Positions 10,536-21,725 of a stretch of 64,000 bases of DNA are shown here, one piece after another (the first letter of the stretch is position 1; each line of letters starts with the position of its first letter). The notes under the pieces were generated by a model. It ran no database searches. It saw only the letters and a list, made by a program, of their open reading frames with translations, and was not told the origin of the DNA. A program made the translations under genes and the position numbers. Origin of the DNA: Helicoverpa zea (taxonomy: Eukaryota > Arthropoda > Insecta > Lepidoptera > Noctuidae); NCBI RefSeq assembly GCF_022581195.2, contig NC_061456.1, positions 4,838,501-4,902,500 of the forward strand. Direction: 5' to 3'.

Positions 10536-11439
10536 TTACTTATATAATTAATAGTTTTTTTATTGAAACTGACATGTCAGTCTAGCATCTGTGCTAAGCT
10601 TCGATGAGAATAGATGTTCGCAAGATGCATGATGCATGTTAGATGAATCAACGGGTGCACTAAGTACTGCAATTCAAAGGTCACGTCCACTTACATGACG
10701 CGCGTGACGTCACAATATCGACATATAGTACTTCACGATGCACACTCATCCTAATTTTTGTACAGATCAAAATGATAAGGGTTTGATATGTATAGTTGTA
10801 AGGAAATATGACTTGAATGTTGTTGTTGGTGTGATGTTAAAAATATATTTTAATTTAAATGTTGAACCACAGGATTTGTTATTATGCACTTCTATTAAAT
10901 TAAGAAACTTTACCTTTTGAGTCATCGTGTCAGTCAAAGCTAATTTGATGTATTTTTTGCTATTTATCTGTCAATATAATTCTCATAATTTGTTCCGGTG
11001 CAGTTTCCTTGTAAGCTGGATTATAATTTAGTCTTTAGTAATACTAATGAGTAACCATTTATTCGTTTATTTTAACACTTATTTAATGATAAAAATAATC
11101 AAACTAAATAAGCTATCGCTTATTAATGTATGTGAGAAAAGTCATAGATAATTATAAAACGGCATTTTGCATATTATTTTAGATAATAAATAAATAATTG
11201 TGTGTTTATATAAATAATTACCAGAATACAAGTCAAAAACTACCATGACATTTTAAATATAAGGTAATTATTAAAAATAATTACTAAATAAACATTTATG
11301 TAAACTTTAACGATATAAAAATAAATGTTAAACAATTATCATAACAGTTACATTTCCATAATTTGCAATTATTTTATTCTGCCACTCGCTAAATTATTTT
11401 ATATATTGTTATATACTTATTTTGTTGCTTGTGAGATGA
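10536..11439. other. No recognised gene
   Basis: Very AT-rich DNA. A palindromic TGACGTCA (CRE-like) occurs near 10,705 beside GACGCGCG, with no coding region found downstream. Confidence 0.4.
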
Positions 11440-11517
11440 CGGCATATAGAAGAGTATCGAAGAACACATGTTGCGCCGACCCCAAATAAAATTGGGATAA
11501 AGACAGGAGGACGATGA
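11440..11517 (+). repeat. Fragment of a GATGA-tailed dispersed repeat
   Basis: The segment contains TTGCGCCGACCCCAAATAAA, then TTGGGATAAAGACAGGAGGACGATGA. I recognise this as the 3' end of a frequent lepidopteran repeat, related in tail to the SINE-like copy at 30.2 kb. Only the last 60-80 bp are present. Confidence 0.55.
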
Positions 11518-13125
11518 CCCACTCAAATATTTTGAACTCGATCGAGAAAATACCGAAATACAACATACTGCTGAAAATGTATTCTACGTTTGGTCACATG
11601 CTTATATAATGCGGATATAGATACAATGATTAAATTAGGTACTTACTCAATTGAAAACCATGACCAAGCAACCTAACGTAATAGGTATTTGCAGGCCATT
11701 AGCTCATCACTAGAAAACCTACTTTAATGAACCTCTCCCGTCTTCAATATCCTTTGTATTTTTTGTGCAGCAAAATGCATTTATGTAATGCATACAAATC
11801 GGCAGATAGTTATTCTTCCAATAACTAGCCTAGTACTTTCAAGAGAGCTCCGAGACATTGCTGTCTACACTAGTTGATATTGATCACCAGAGATTAATCA
11901 TAATCTACATTGACAAAAATACCATTAATAAATGTAACTTTATGTGCCTTAGCACTTCAAAACCAAATTTTAACTAAAAAACGATATTTAAATGGGTTCT
12001 GTTTTTTGAGAGAGCTCAAACCCCTCTATTTACATTTAGGTTTCAAACTAAATTCAAACTTTGCCGCAAAACAGCACTTTTTGAACACATTTACAAAAGA
12101 GAGCCCAAAACGCCTGCCCGTCACCACTTCCTATGGGTTAAGAACATAATAGTATGAGATGTTGCTAAAAAAAATACAATAACAAAGCTTACTTGCGTAT
12201 CTATCTATTACATGAAAATAACGCGTCGTAATTATATTGCCATGACATTAACTCATTACACGAAGCATGTTGATGAAGCTAGCACATAACAAAGGCATTG
12301 TGACGGACGACCTCCAGCAATACGAGTTTTTATGCTCTTCTGGCCTGCTTAGACTAATTATTTTGTCGTTCCATTGTCGCGAAGGAAGTTTTGTTGTTGA
12401 GACTTGAAAATTAATGTGGACATCAATAACTTGCCTATATTTTTTGGAACTTTTTTTTGCGATTTGCATAATCTCCACCTTATCGCATCCTCTCAATATA
12501 CCTACCGTAAATTGCTACTGAAATATTGAAAAAAAAAAAAAATGTTTTGCCATGTTTGGGGTACTATGTCTAAGATTAAACATACGCAAATTGCCTGAAG
12601 GTTTGTACCCAACCGTAAGAGGTAGGTTAAAGGTTGATAGACCTAAGGAACGAAGATAGGTTGTGGTTGTAAGCATCTTTATCTGGGTGCTCAAAGAACA
12701 ATACACCGGGCTAACAGTTGTTATGATGTTAGGATAAAGGTGTAGGGAGCTAACTGTAAAAAAAACCAGGTTTTTACTAATACCCGGAGGCTCATGTAGG
12801 GTTATTAAATAGGACAAGACATTACAACAATAATGGTCTATAAATATTCAAAACTATATTGTCATAAATGTCAGTTTTTTATTATTATTTTTAGCATTGT
12901 TAATGACAATTTATGATCACAAAAAATAAGATATTGTATACGTTCCATTTATTGATCAGTAGTTTTGTAGCAATCGATCACGATTTGTAATAATTGTAAC
13001 TTATGAATAATATTGTATGTTTGAATAATGACCAATGTGTTATCTAAAATTGCTGCCTGTCAATGGAAAAAATATTCTGCTACCGGTACCTACATACTTT
13101 TTTATTTGTAATGGCAAAAATCACC
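11518..13125. other. No recognised gene
   Basis: AT-rich DNA with a poly-A stretch at 12,527-12,541. Two minus-strand open frames (12248-12496 and 12515-12817) lack recognised domains. The second ends in a homopolymer-coded Phe run and looks spurious. Confidence 0.4.
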
Positions 13126-13129
13126 AAAT

Positions 13130-13295
13130 GTGTCTCGCTGTGAGTTAGGAGCGGTGAGGGAGTGTCAGACTTTTATTGTCAAAAAATCCATCGTGTTCCA
13201 TCGTAGGCCTTTTAAGTACCAGGGCCGCGGTAACACTTTCGAACAATCCCGCAGCCCCGCGGGGGTTGCTGACATCTCTTTAAGGAGCGCGTATG
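13130..13295 (+). repeat. Dispersed repeat copy A (AGTGTCAGACTT...TTTCGAACAATC)
   Basis: The order AGTGTCAGACTT, ATCGTGTTCC, TAAGTACCAGGGC and CTTTCGAACAATC recurs in the same orientation at 42,048-42,165. Here it is followed by a GC-rich segment GCAGCCCCGCGGGGGTTGC. It is a family I have seen repeatedly in lepidopteran genomic DNA; its class is unknown to me. The overlapping open frame is not regarded as a gene. Confidence 0.55.
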
Positions 13296-13355
13296 TACCT
13301 ACATACGTTATCTTAGAATAGTAGTTTAAATACTAAATATATTTATTAATAAAAT

Positions 13356-13680
13356 TAAATAAAAGAATTATTATTAAAAAAACAAAATACCCGACTGCAC
13401 ACTAAAAAAAAAAAGAGTAAAACAAGCCCCACAATAATATTTAATTTATAAATATTGATGGAAAGCATCGCAGGCGGGGACCAACAGAGGCTTATTTATA
13501 GTCATTTCGGTTGTGCACCATTTAGCAGAATTTTCGTTGGTGGCGGTCAAGGTGGTCCCCGCCTGCGATGCTTTCCATCAATATTTATAAATTAAATATT
13601 ATTGTGGGGCTTGTTTTACTCTTTTTTTTTTTAGTGTGCAGTCGGGTATTTTGTTTTTTTAATAATAATTCTTTTATTTA
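13356..13680. repeat. Perfect long inverted repeat: 128-bp arms, 69-bp spacer
   Basis: The left arm 13356-13483 and right arm 13553-13680 are exact reverse complements over 128 bp. They match even through an 11-nt homopolymer (A11 in the left arm, T11 in the right). The spacer 13484-13552 is unique. The arms contain ATACCCGACTGCAC and GAAAGCATCGCAGGCGGGGACCA. No TSD was found. A transcript would fold into a long hairpin. It may be a young foldback/MITE insertion, a hairpin-RNA locus, or a sequencing/assembly palindrome artefact. Confidence 0.9.
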
Positions 13681-13781
13681 TAACTTTTTAGCTGTTTTTA
13701 TTTAACGAAAATGTTGTAGATGTAGAAGACTATGTATATGTAAGTACCATTTTAAATTATTTCGACGACATTTGGCTTTAG

Positions 13782-13858
13782 ATTACGAGTGATGTTACTC
13801 CGCAACATAAATTTACCGCCAATCTGGACTGTTGGTAGTGAAGAAGAAAAAGAATTAG
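13782..13858 (+). other. Weak candidate internal exon
   Basis: A possible acceptor (TTTGGCTTTAG, AG at 13780-13781) and a strong donor consensus (AG|GTGAGT, GT at 13859) bracket 77 nt. Only one frame is open, reading LRVMLLRNINLPPIWTVG then a run of Glu/Lys. No family was recognised, and a chance combination is quite possible. Confidence 0.15.
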
Positions 13859-14034
13859 GTGAGTCATTACTGCTGAAGACCGTCAACGACGTGTGCCCTT
13901 ATGCGTGTGCCCGCATTCGGGCTGTATACTCGAGCATATCCCCCTCCGCACCGCGCCGCGCGCCGCATGCCAGGCCACGCCCTATCTTTTTGCTTGCTAA
14001 CGCATGAGTTGCTTTGCGTTGACGCAGAATTAAC

Positions 14035-14130
14035 ATGTTCCCGTGGGAATTTTGAGAAAAAACGTATCCTATATTAATTATTACTCCCGTGATTGAAATG
14101 AATCTAATGATACCGCATACATATTTTTTT
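14035..14130 (+). repeat. Direct repeat copy 1 (TCCCGTGGGA...)
   Basis: TCCCGTGGGAATTTTGAG, GTATCCTAT, ACTCCCGTGATTGA and GATACCGCATACAT occur here. The same ordered blocks occur in the same orientation at 16030-16115. It looks like a fragment of a dispersed repeat present on both sides of the left end of the 14.4-16.3 kb element. Confidence 0.55.
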
Positions 14131-14994
14131 AAAGGGAAAGGACAATGCTATTCTTTGTATGGAAGTTGGGCTCAAGAGTTGCCCACAGTAACTGCATAGT
14201 GTATTATGTTCCATAGGCTTATAATAGGTCCCAGACCGAAATATTTCGAAATCTATCCCAGGAGTGCTGAGAAAAACTGGTTTGACTCTTATTCAATACT
14301 ACGAAAAATATGCTTACGAACTCTTAACTATTCCACTTTTATTACCTTAATTGAAATGCATTATAATATTAATCGACAAATACGAGGTATTGAACGAGAT
14401 TTTTTTTTACCGACTTCAAAAAATGGAGGAGTTTCTCAGTTCGTTTGTATTCTTTTTACGTAAGTACGTGCATAACTCCGTCGTTTACCAACCGATTTAA
14501 ACAATCATTTTATTGTTTAAAAGGATTTACTTTCCAAATAGTTCCAGGGTCCAGGGTCTGGTGATAGAAACCTTAAAACATTATGGAACTCTCGGAAATT
14601 GTAAGCACATATCGAATAAAAACTTGTCATTCGGGTATATGTCTCCGACACCACAAAACTGTGGAGGTTAAGACCTGACCTGACGATGGAGACGACAGTG
14701 AGACGAGGGAACTCCTCAACGGTATCTATTTACTACCTCGTGTTTGAGCTTATTTTATTCGTCTTGATAAGATTTTTCCATTGCCATTAAGGATTTGCAT
14801 GACGCTACTCGAACTTAGGACTGATTGTGGTAGATAGAGACTGAAAAGCAAGAGAAACAACAATTACCTTTAAACGTCTATTTCTGTTTTTTTTTTTATC
14901 CTGTTAACAGTAAAACCACTATCTATCTGAATGTTATTTCAAGAAAAGAGGTTGTTAGGTTTGTGGCTGCTTAAAATGGCTTGCTAACAATGGC

Positions 14995-16004
14995 TGGCTA
15001 ACATTAGAACTGGTTTTTCTCGGGACCTCTGGGACCGATTTCAAAAATATTTGGATTCCGTCTTAAGAGTGAAGTAAAAAACCTATTTTAACCATTCCCA
15101 CTACTGGGCAAATGGCTTGGGCTTCATAAACTGACTGTTCAAGTTGGACATTAGAACCGGGTTTTCTCGGAACCTCTGGGACCGATTTCAAAAATATTTG
15201 GATTCCGTCTTAAGAGTGAAGTAAAGAACCTATTCTAACCATTCCCACTACTGGGCAAATGGCTTGGGCTTTATAAAGTAACTGTTCAAGTTTAACATTT
15301 GAACCGGTTTTTCTCGGGACCTCTGGGACCGATTTCCAAAATATTTGGATTTCGTGACAACAGTGAAGTAAAGAACCTATTCTAACCATTCCCACTACTG
15401 GGCAAATGGCTTGGGCTTTATAAAGTGACTGTTCAAGTTTAACATTTGAACCGGTTTTTCTCGGGACCTCTGGGACCGATTTCCAAAATATTTGGATTTC
15501 GTGTTCAGAGTGCACTATGGAACCTATTTTAATAATTCCCACTACTGGGCAAATGGCTTGGGCTTTGTTAAGTGACTATCTATGGAGAACATTTGAACCG
15601 GTTTTTCTCGGGACCTCTGGGACCGACTTCAAAAATATTTGGATTTCGTGTTCAGAGTGCACTATGGAACCTATTTTAATAATTCCCACTACTGGGCAAA
15701 TGGCTTGGGCTTTATTAATTGACTGTTCAAGTTTGACATTAGAACCAGTTTTTCTCGGGACTTCTGGGACCGATTTCCAAAATATTTGGATTTCGTGATA
15801 ACAGTGAAGTAAAGAACCTATTCTAACCATTCCCACTACTGGGCAAATGGCTCAGGCTTTGTTAAGTGACTATCTATGGAGAACATTTGAACCGGTTTTT
15901 CTCGGGACCTCTGGGACCGATTTCAAAAATATTTGGATTTCGTGTTCAGAGTGCACTATGGAACCAGCTGAAACTACTCCCACTGCTGGGCAAACTTTGA
16001 GCCC
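14995..16004 (+). repeat. Tandem array: seven copies of a ~147-bp unit
   Basis: The block TT(A/T)GAACC starts at 15004, 15151, 15299, 15446, 15593, 15739 and 15887, a steady 146-148-bp spacing. Each unit contains GGGACCTCTGGGACCGA, AAAATATTTGGAT and CCCACTACTGGGCAAATGGC. Units alternate between variants ending in TGACTGTTCAAGTT and TGACTATCTATGGAGA, so some are more alike than neighbours, as expected from segmental unit exchange. The last copy is divergent and ends near GGGCAAACTTTGAG. The open frames inside (both strands) are by-products of the repeat. Confidence 0.9.
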
Positions 16005-16029
16005 ACACCCTGGCATTGTCCTTTAGAAA

Positions 16030-16160
16030 AAATATCCCGTGGGACTTTTAGGATAAAATGTATCCTATGACACTCCCGTAATCAAGACAAATCTAACGAT
16101 ACCTCATACATCAAAATCCATCAAGCCGTTTAGGCTACAGGAGGTCACAAAGGAACAGAC
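16030..16160 (+). repeat. Direct repeat copy 2, inside the TIR element
   Basis: TCCCGTGGGACTTTTAGG, GTATCCTAT, ACTCCCGTAATCA and GATACCTCATACAT match 14035-14130 in order and orientation. The continuation (CATCAAGCCGTTTAGG, then ACATACATACATAC) resembles the 3' region of several lepidopteran dispersed elements. Confidence 0.55.
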
Positions 16161-16274
16161 ATACATACATACTTACATACACTCGAAAAACATTACCCTC
16201 CTTCTTTGGCAGTCGGGTAAAAAAAAGATACTGACGAATTGAGAACCTCCTCCTTGTTTTTGAAGTCCGTAAAA

Positions 16275-16794
16275 AGGACGTTTAGGAGAATTTACATTAA
16301 ATCATTCGCCATACTTACTTGGCAAGTAGGTACATAGTAAGTACACGGAGGAAGAAACAAAACGGAAGATTGTACATTTCATAGTATAAAGTACAAAGAC
16401 CTATAATGTAGTTCAATTAAGTTACGCCCAGCATTTACGATTGATTGCACTGGTAATGATAAATTAACTACGATTTTTTAAGCAATTAAAGCTCAATAAT
16501 TATCAAAAACAAATGAAGTTGAATGAACCATAATGTGCTGTTTCGTAGAATACGTGAAATTACGGCGATGCTAGGCGTTGAGTTAAGTTATCAAAATATG
16601 TTATCGTAAAAAAAAAATAAAAATTACAGGAAAATAGGAAAACGTGAAAAATGTATCAAAAGTTACAACAGCAGGTATAATGAGTTTCTTTGTAGTTTTG
16701 AGTGATATGGACTTAATATGCCTAAGGAAAAAATATCCTGAGAGTCTTCATAGGTACATAGTCTAGGCTTCAAAGGAAATAACCCACCTCATGG
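16275..16794. other. No recognised gene
   Basis: AT-rich spacer between the TIR element and the satellite. Nothing assignable was found. Confidence 0.45.
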
Positions 16795-18608
16795 CGGACA
16801 TAAGAGAGTATATAAGAGGAGTAAATAAGAGAGTACATAAGATGAGTACTTAAGAGGAGTACATAATTGGAGTAGATAAGAGGAGTAGATAAGAGAGTAC
16901 ATAAGATGAGTACTTAAGTGGAGTACATAAGAGGAGTACATAAGAGGAGTACATAAGAGGAGTAAATAAGAGAGTACATAAGATGAGTACATAAGAGGAG
17001 TAAATAAGAGAGTACATAAGATGAGTACTTAAGAGGAGTACATAAGAGGAGTAGATAAGAGAGTACATAAGGTGAGTACTTAAGAGGAGTACATAAGAGG
17101 AGTATATAAGAGGAGTACATAAGAGGAGTAAATAAGAGAGTACATAAGATGAGTACTTAAGAGAAGTACATAAGAGGAGTACATAAGATGAGTACTTAAG
17201 AGGAGTACATAAGAGGAGTAGATAAGAGAGTACATAAGATGAGTACTTAAGAGGAGTACATAAGAGGAGTACATAAGAGGAGTACATAAGAGGAGTAAAT
17301 AAGAGAGTACATAAGATGAGTACTTAAGAGGAGTACATAAGAGGAGTACATAAGATGAGTACTTAAGAGGAGTACATAAGAGGAGTACATAAGAGGAGTA
17401 CAGACGAGGAATGCATAAGAGAGTACATAAGACAGTACATAAGAGAGTATATAAGAGAGTAAATAAGAGTGTACATAAGAGAGTACATAAGAGAGTACAT
17501 AAGAGAGTACATAAGACAGTACATAAGAGAGTACATAAGAGTGTACATAAGAGAGTATATAAGAGAGTACATAAGACAGTACATAAGAGAGTACATAAGA
17601 GAGTACATAAGACAGTACATAAGAGAGTACATAAGAGTGTACATAAGAGAGTACAGAAGAGAGCACATAAGAGAGTACATAAGAGTGTACATAAGAGAGT
17701 ACATAAGAGAGTACATAAGAGAGTACATAAAAGAGTACATAAGACAGTACATAAGATAGTACATAAGAGTGTACATAAGAGAGTATATAAGAGAGTACAT
17801 AAGACAGTACATAAGAGAGTACATAAGAGAGTACATAAGACAGTACATAAGAGAGTACATAAGAGAGTACATAAGACAGTACATAAGAGAGTACATAAGA
17901 CTGTACATAAGAGAGTACATAAGAGTGTACATAAGAGAGTACATAAGAGAGTAAATAAGAGAGTACATAAGAGTGAACATAAGAGTGTACATAAGAGAGT
18001 ACATAAGAGAGTACATAAGAGTGTACATAAGATGAGTATATAAGAGAGTACATAAGAGAGTAAATAAGAGAGTACATAAGAGTGAACATAAGAGTGTACA
18101 TAAGAGAGTACATAAGAGAGTACATAAGAGTGTACATAAGATGAGTATATAAGAGAGTACATAAGAGAGTACATAAAACAGTATATAAGAGAGTATATAA
18201 GAGAGTACATAAGAGAGTACATAAGAGAGTACATAAGAGAGTACATAAAAGAGTACATAAGACAGTACATAAGAGAGTACATAAGAGAGTACATAAGAGT
18301 GTACATAAGAGAGTATATAAGAGAGTACATAAGACAGTACATAAGAGAGTACATAAGAGAGTACATAAGACAGTACATAAGAGAGTACATAAGAGAGTAC
18401 ATAAGAGAGCACATAAGAGAGTACATAAAACAGTATATAAGAGAGTACATAAGAGTGTACATAAGAGAGTACATAAGAGTGTACATAAGAGAGTACATAA
18501 GTGTGTACATAAGAGAGTACATAAGAGAGTAAATAAGAGAGTACATAAGAGTGAACATAAGAGTGTACATAAGAGAGTACTTTAAATAGTACATAAGAGA
18601 GTACATAA
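16795..18608. repeat. 1.8-kb satellite of 12- and 13-bp units
   Basis: Up to about 17,410 the array is built mainly of 13-bp units (GAGGAGTACATAA with GATGAGTACTTAA variants). From about 17,410 it switches to 12-bp units (GAGAGTACATAA with AGTGT, GACAGT and AAATAA variants). Longer blocks recur, for example GTAAATAAGAGAGTACAT at 17951, 18060 and 18529. Because 12 is a multiple of three, all three minus frames and two plus frames stay open. The unbroken peptides (MYSL, LCTL, SYVL, HKRV, YIRE) are therefore not genes. Confidence 0.95.
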
Positions 18609-19031
18609 TGGCAATGCCCATGGCTAGGTGTAATGTTGATAGTCTAACACCTGCAACTACCATTTACAATACTTCACTAACAACTAGTTACAATCACAAA
18701 AACAGACCAAAGTTATAAATAAAATTGATAATAAGCGTAACTACTAGTCGTAACGTAACTACATCAAATAAAATGTTCTTGATTAATTACTGGTTCGTTT
18801 TAAAGTGTAGCATTTTCTCGGACCGTGACATTAAGGCTAGGAGTAGTAACTGCATTTTATATTATCCTGCTCCATTAATTTACATAGGGCGGGGCCTTGT
18901 CGATAATTACTAGATTTGGTGTCGCTATTAGCCGTGTTTTGTAAGACATAAGGTCTCATTTATGATCTTCGAAATTAGTATAATATGCTTTATGGCTTAA
19001 ACTAAATTTCAAGATCAGAAAATCGTAGACA
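18609..19031. other. No recognised gene
   Basis: AT-rich flank of the satellite. No coding or repeat signal was recognised. Confidence 0.4.
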
Positions 19032-19158
19032 TAAATTCCATTTCACGAAGAAGTCCCGCAGACGCAGCGCTAGTGTCTATGCGATAGCTCAGTAAATAAG
19101 TACAAAAATATATAGTTCCACAATTTTTCGCGGGACTTCTTTCGTGAAATGGACTTTA
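19032..19158. mobile_element. Mariner-like MITE with TA duplication
   Basis: Inverted ends of about 26 bp (AA-T/G-TCCATTTCACGAA, one gap, GAAGTCCCGC) lie just inside TA dinucleotides at 19032-19033 and 19157-19158. The element is 127 bp including the TA. A TA target is characteristic of Tc1/mariner transposons. I recognise the TTTCACGAAAGAAGTCCCGC terminus from lepidopteran MITEs. Noncoding. Confidence 0.75.
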
Positions 19159-20060
19159 CAGTTATTCATATTTATTACTCTTTCTCGTACCTTTACAAAA
19201 ATAATTCGTTAATAGTTTAGATAAAGCCTTACACGAGACGGCTGCACGGAGAAGACTGTCCGACAGCGTCCAAGGTTCTATCCATAAATTCAGCCAGTGA
19301 ATTGAAACTCGTGCCATGTTACGACCTCATTTCATCCATATGATTTTATTGGGCACGTGGTAGTATAAAATTAAAATTACCAAATGCAATGAACTTCGAT
19401 AGTTTAAAAACTGCTACATCTTACTACTACAAATAAGAATATGAGTGGTCGATTAAAAGTCACTCACTGATTTGATCATTTAACCAACACCGACTATAAT
19501 ATTAAGCATTAGGTATTCTATATTTTCTCATTTCAATGCCTTTAGGCGTTATCATTGTCCAAAGCTCGACTTGATATGCAGTTATCTAAAGAATGCTATC
19601 AAAACGTCGCGAACTTAACAGACAAAACCGTTCACAGACGTAAATATGCGAAATGCCATATTAGCACTAAAATGTTGTCCAAATTGGAATGCCATAAAAT
19701 GAGAACTGCTTGTAAAATACTTTGATATGTAATATTCAATAAGTTTGAATTGCTAGTGTTGCTTCACCGATAAAATATAGAAGTTATAATATTTCTTGGG
19801 AGTGTGCATCGTTGACGCAATGCAAGATGGGAACGTATTGGATTGATTTTCAATTTATTTCTAGGCGATCATGGAGAACAAAATGACTAATGGAGATGTC
19901 ATAACATAAAATCTGCTAAGAAACTAACAGGTTAAAATGCGGTTGTTCAGGGGACAAGGAACGTGACTAGCTCCGCCCTTACACGCCTTCTATGGTACCC
20001 GCCCATCATTTACGCAAGAAAATCACTATACAATCAAGACCAATCTTTGATAGATTATTT
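19159..20060. other. No recognised gene
   Basis: AT-rich DNA with nothing assignable. Confidence 0.4.
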
Positions 20061-20099
20061 TTGGTTTGATAAGGAACCTGAACGTCACATTACTTCTAG

Positions 20100-20180
20100 T
20101 AACTGATCAGATCTACCATACGTTGCTTGACCTACAAGAAGGCGCCTGACCTACCTTCTTTATGGCATCTCCGCTATCTT
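20100..20180 (+). repeat. Dispersed repeat, copy inverted at 47.2-47.3 kb
   Basis: It contains TTGACCTACAAGAAGGCGCC and TGACCTACCT, followed by CTCCGCTATCTTTC. The reverse complement of 47228-47312 carries the same blocks in the same order. Family unknown to me; the GGCGCC core is conserved in both copies. Confidence 0.6.
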
Positions 20181-21725
20181 TCCTTCCTCCATATCCTCGA
20201 TGTTTTTACGGCGTTCGTGTCGTGCCGATGTAGGGACGTGCAGCTTGAGATTGCTTCCTCACGAATCGCAGTTGTGTTTCGAGTGTGAAACACGTTTACA
20301 CCTAAGATTAGCGAGCGAAAGATGAGTACTGTACGGTCGTGGTTCAACTCTCTGATTAGGTACCTAGTTTTGGATCATAACAAATCTGCAGTCTTCGTAA
20401 CAGCTGTACCTACTTTCAATATTGCGGTGCTCGAAGTCTGATGAACGAAGAAATAATCTCAGTAATGTGCATTATTAAAAAGTCCACTTTTTAAAAATCT
20501 GAATCTTTATAAACCATATTTTTGAAGCAATTATCATTTAATATGCAGTTTATTGTACGTATGTGTAATAAAAAATTAAAGTTTATTGCTTAGTAAATGA
20601 TAGCCGTTTCTCCAAGTTTTTATGGCCAACCTAGATCTGAAAGTGGTACCTAATAAGACGCGAAAAAGTGTCCTGTAGATCTTGGAATGCAAGCAAAACC
20701 ACTTGCATAAGACAGTCATGAAATAAAAACTCATTACTAATGCTGGCTGCAAGGAAATCTTTGGTAACATCGAACACGGAAAAAGTAACACATAGACGCC
20801 ATTTTAATTAAAGATTAGATTCTTACAAAATTGTTTTTGTCGATAAGCTTTATGAGGGGTAAGATATGTGACGCCCAATTAGCAAAGTTTATATAAGGAT
20901 CGACTGCATATAATGTAGAGGAAGTTTTACTTAATGTTAGGTATAAGAAATAAGGGATTCTAATAATGTGGCAAGATAATCAATTAGGTGTGATTTTACG
21001 TTTTAAATACCGCATTAATGGATTTTCGAGTCAATCACGATGGAATATTTCGGATATAAATACTTTTTGTTAGCAATTATACGTAGAAAATAATATAAGT
21101 AAATTCCTTACAGCTATTGTTCTTGTTGATTTTTTAGTACAAGATCACAAACTACACATGGCAATAAGATACAACATAAATCCCTTTACTAAGTCATTAT
21201 TTCTCTTTGGTTAAACGGTGCAAAAACCAAACTCCGTATTTAAGTTACATGCTTGCGTATACAGCATGCGTGCCACCAGCAATACATTAACAACAAACAA
21301 ATAATCATAATTAAATCGTGTACTATTAATGGGCATCATAGAATCAGTATTTGTGTAATAAGTCACGATTTTGCTCGCTAGTTTCAACACGGAGCGCATC
21401 CGAACCGAAGCCCTAACTATGGCGAAACGCTACCTTGGATGCATTGGTTGCGAAAATAATACTATGACCCTTTTCATGTAGCTGCGATAATTTCTAATAA
21501 TTATTATTCACTGCACAATTGTGTAATTATGTGGTATGCAAATCGTGTGTATTACTGACATGTAATCTTTGTGTTTAATTGCAATTATAATTTTAAAAGT
21601 CTACGTCTTTCAAATGTTGATTGGTAGACAATGTCGTTTTTAAGGTTGAATTAAAATGTAGTAGATGGTTAATTCATTGATTATAATATTCGATTACAGC
21701 AATATCGTGATGTTCCTTAAATGAA
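20181..21725. other. No recognised gene
   Basis: AT-rich DNA. Open frames on the minus strand (20576-20791, 21211-21399) have no recognised domain. Confidence 0.4.

Larger units (their letters stand above)
14405..16274. mobile_element. TIR-bounded element carrying an internal minisatellite
   Basis: The left end 14405-14444 (TTTTACCGACTTCAAAAAAT...) and the right end 16233-16274, read as reverse complement (TTTTACGGACTTCAAAAACA...), match over about 40 bp at roughly 85%. Both include GGAGGAG, TTCTCA and TTCGT. I recognise this GACTTCAAAAA-GGAGGAGG motif as common in Lepidoptera. Inside are TGGAGACGACAGTGAGACGA-type sequence (about 14,690) and seven 147-bp tandem copies. There is no transposase ORF. 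I could not establish a TSD, so the exact termini and the class are uncertain. Confidence 0.6.

Noticed and set aside
10698..10712. TGACGTCA near GACGCGCG as a gene promoter
   Set aside because: No exon-like or coding sequence was found downstream on either strand; a single 8-mer is weak evidence.
12515..12817. Minus-strand 100-codon frame
   Set aside because: Ends in a Phe run encoded by the poly-A tract and has no recognisable domain; probably chance.
15210..15836. Three open frames of 86-110 codons in the 147-bp array
   Set aside because: They exist on both strands of a tandem repeat and simply translate consecutive units (EVPRKTGSN..., LEPVFLGTSG...).
16795..18608. CRISPR-like array
   Set aside because: Units are contiguous 12-13 bp without unique spacers, and the DNA is clearly eukaryotic.
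17080..18663. Long open frames (up to 527 codons) on both strands of the satellite
   Set aside because: They are forced by the 12-bp period, which has no stop in five of six frames. The peptides are pure tetrapeptide repeats without any other feature.
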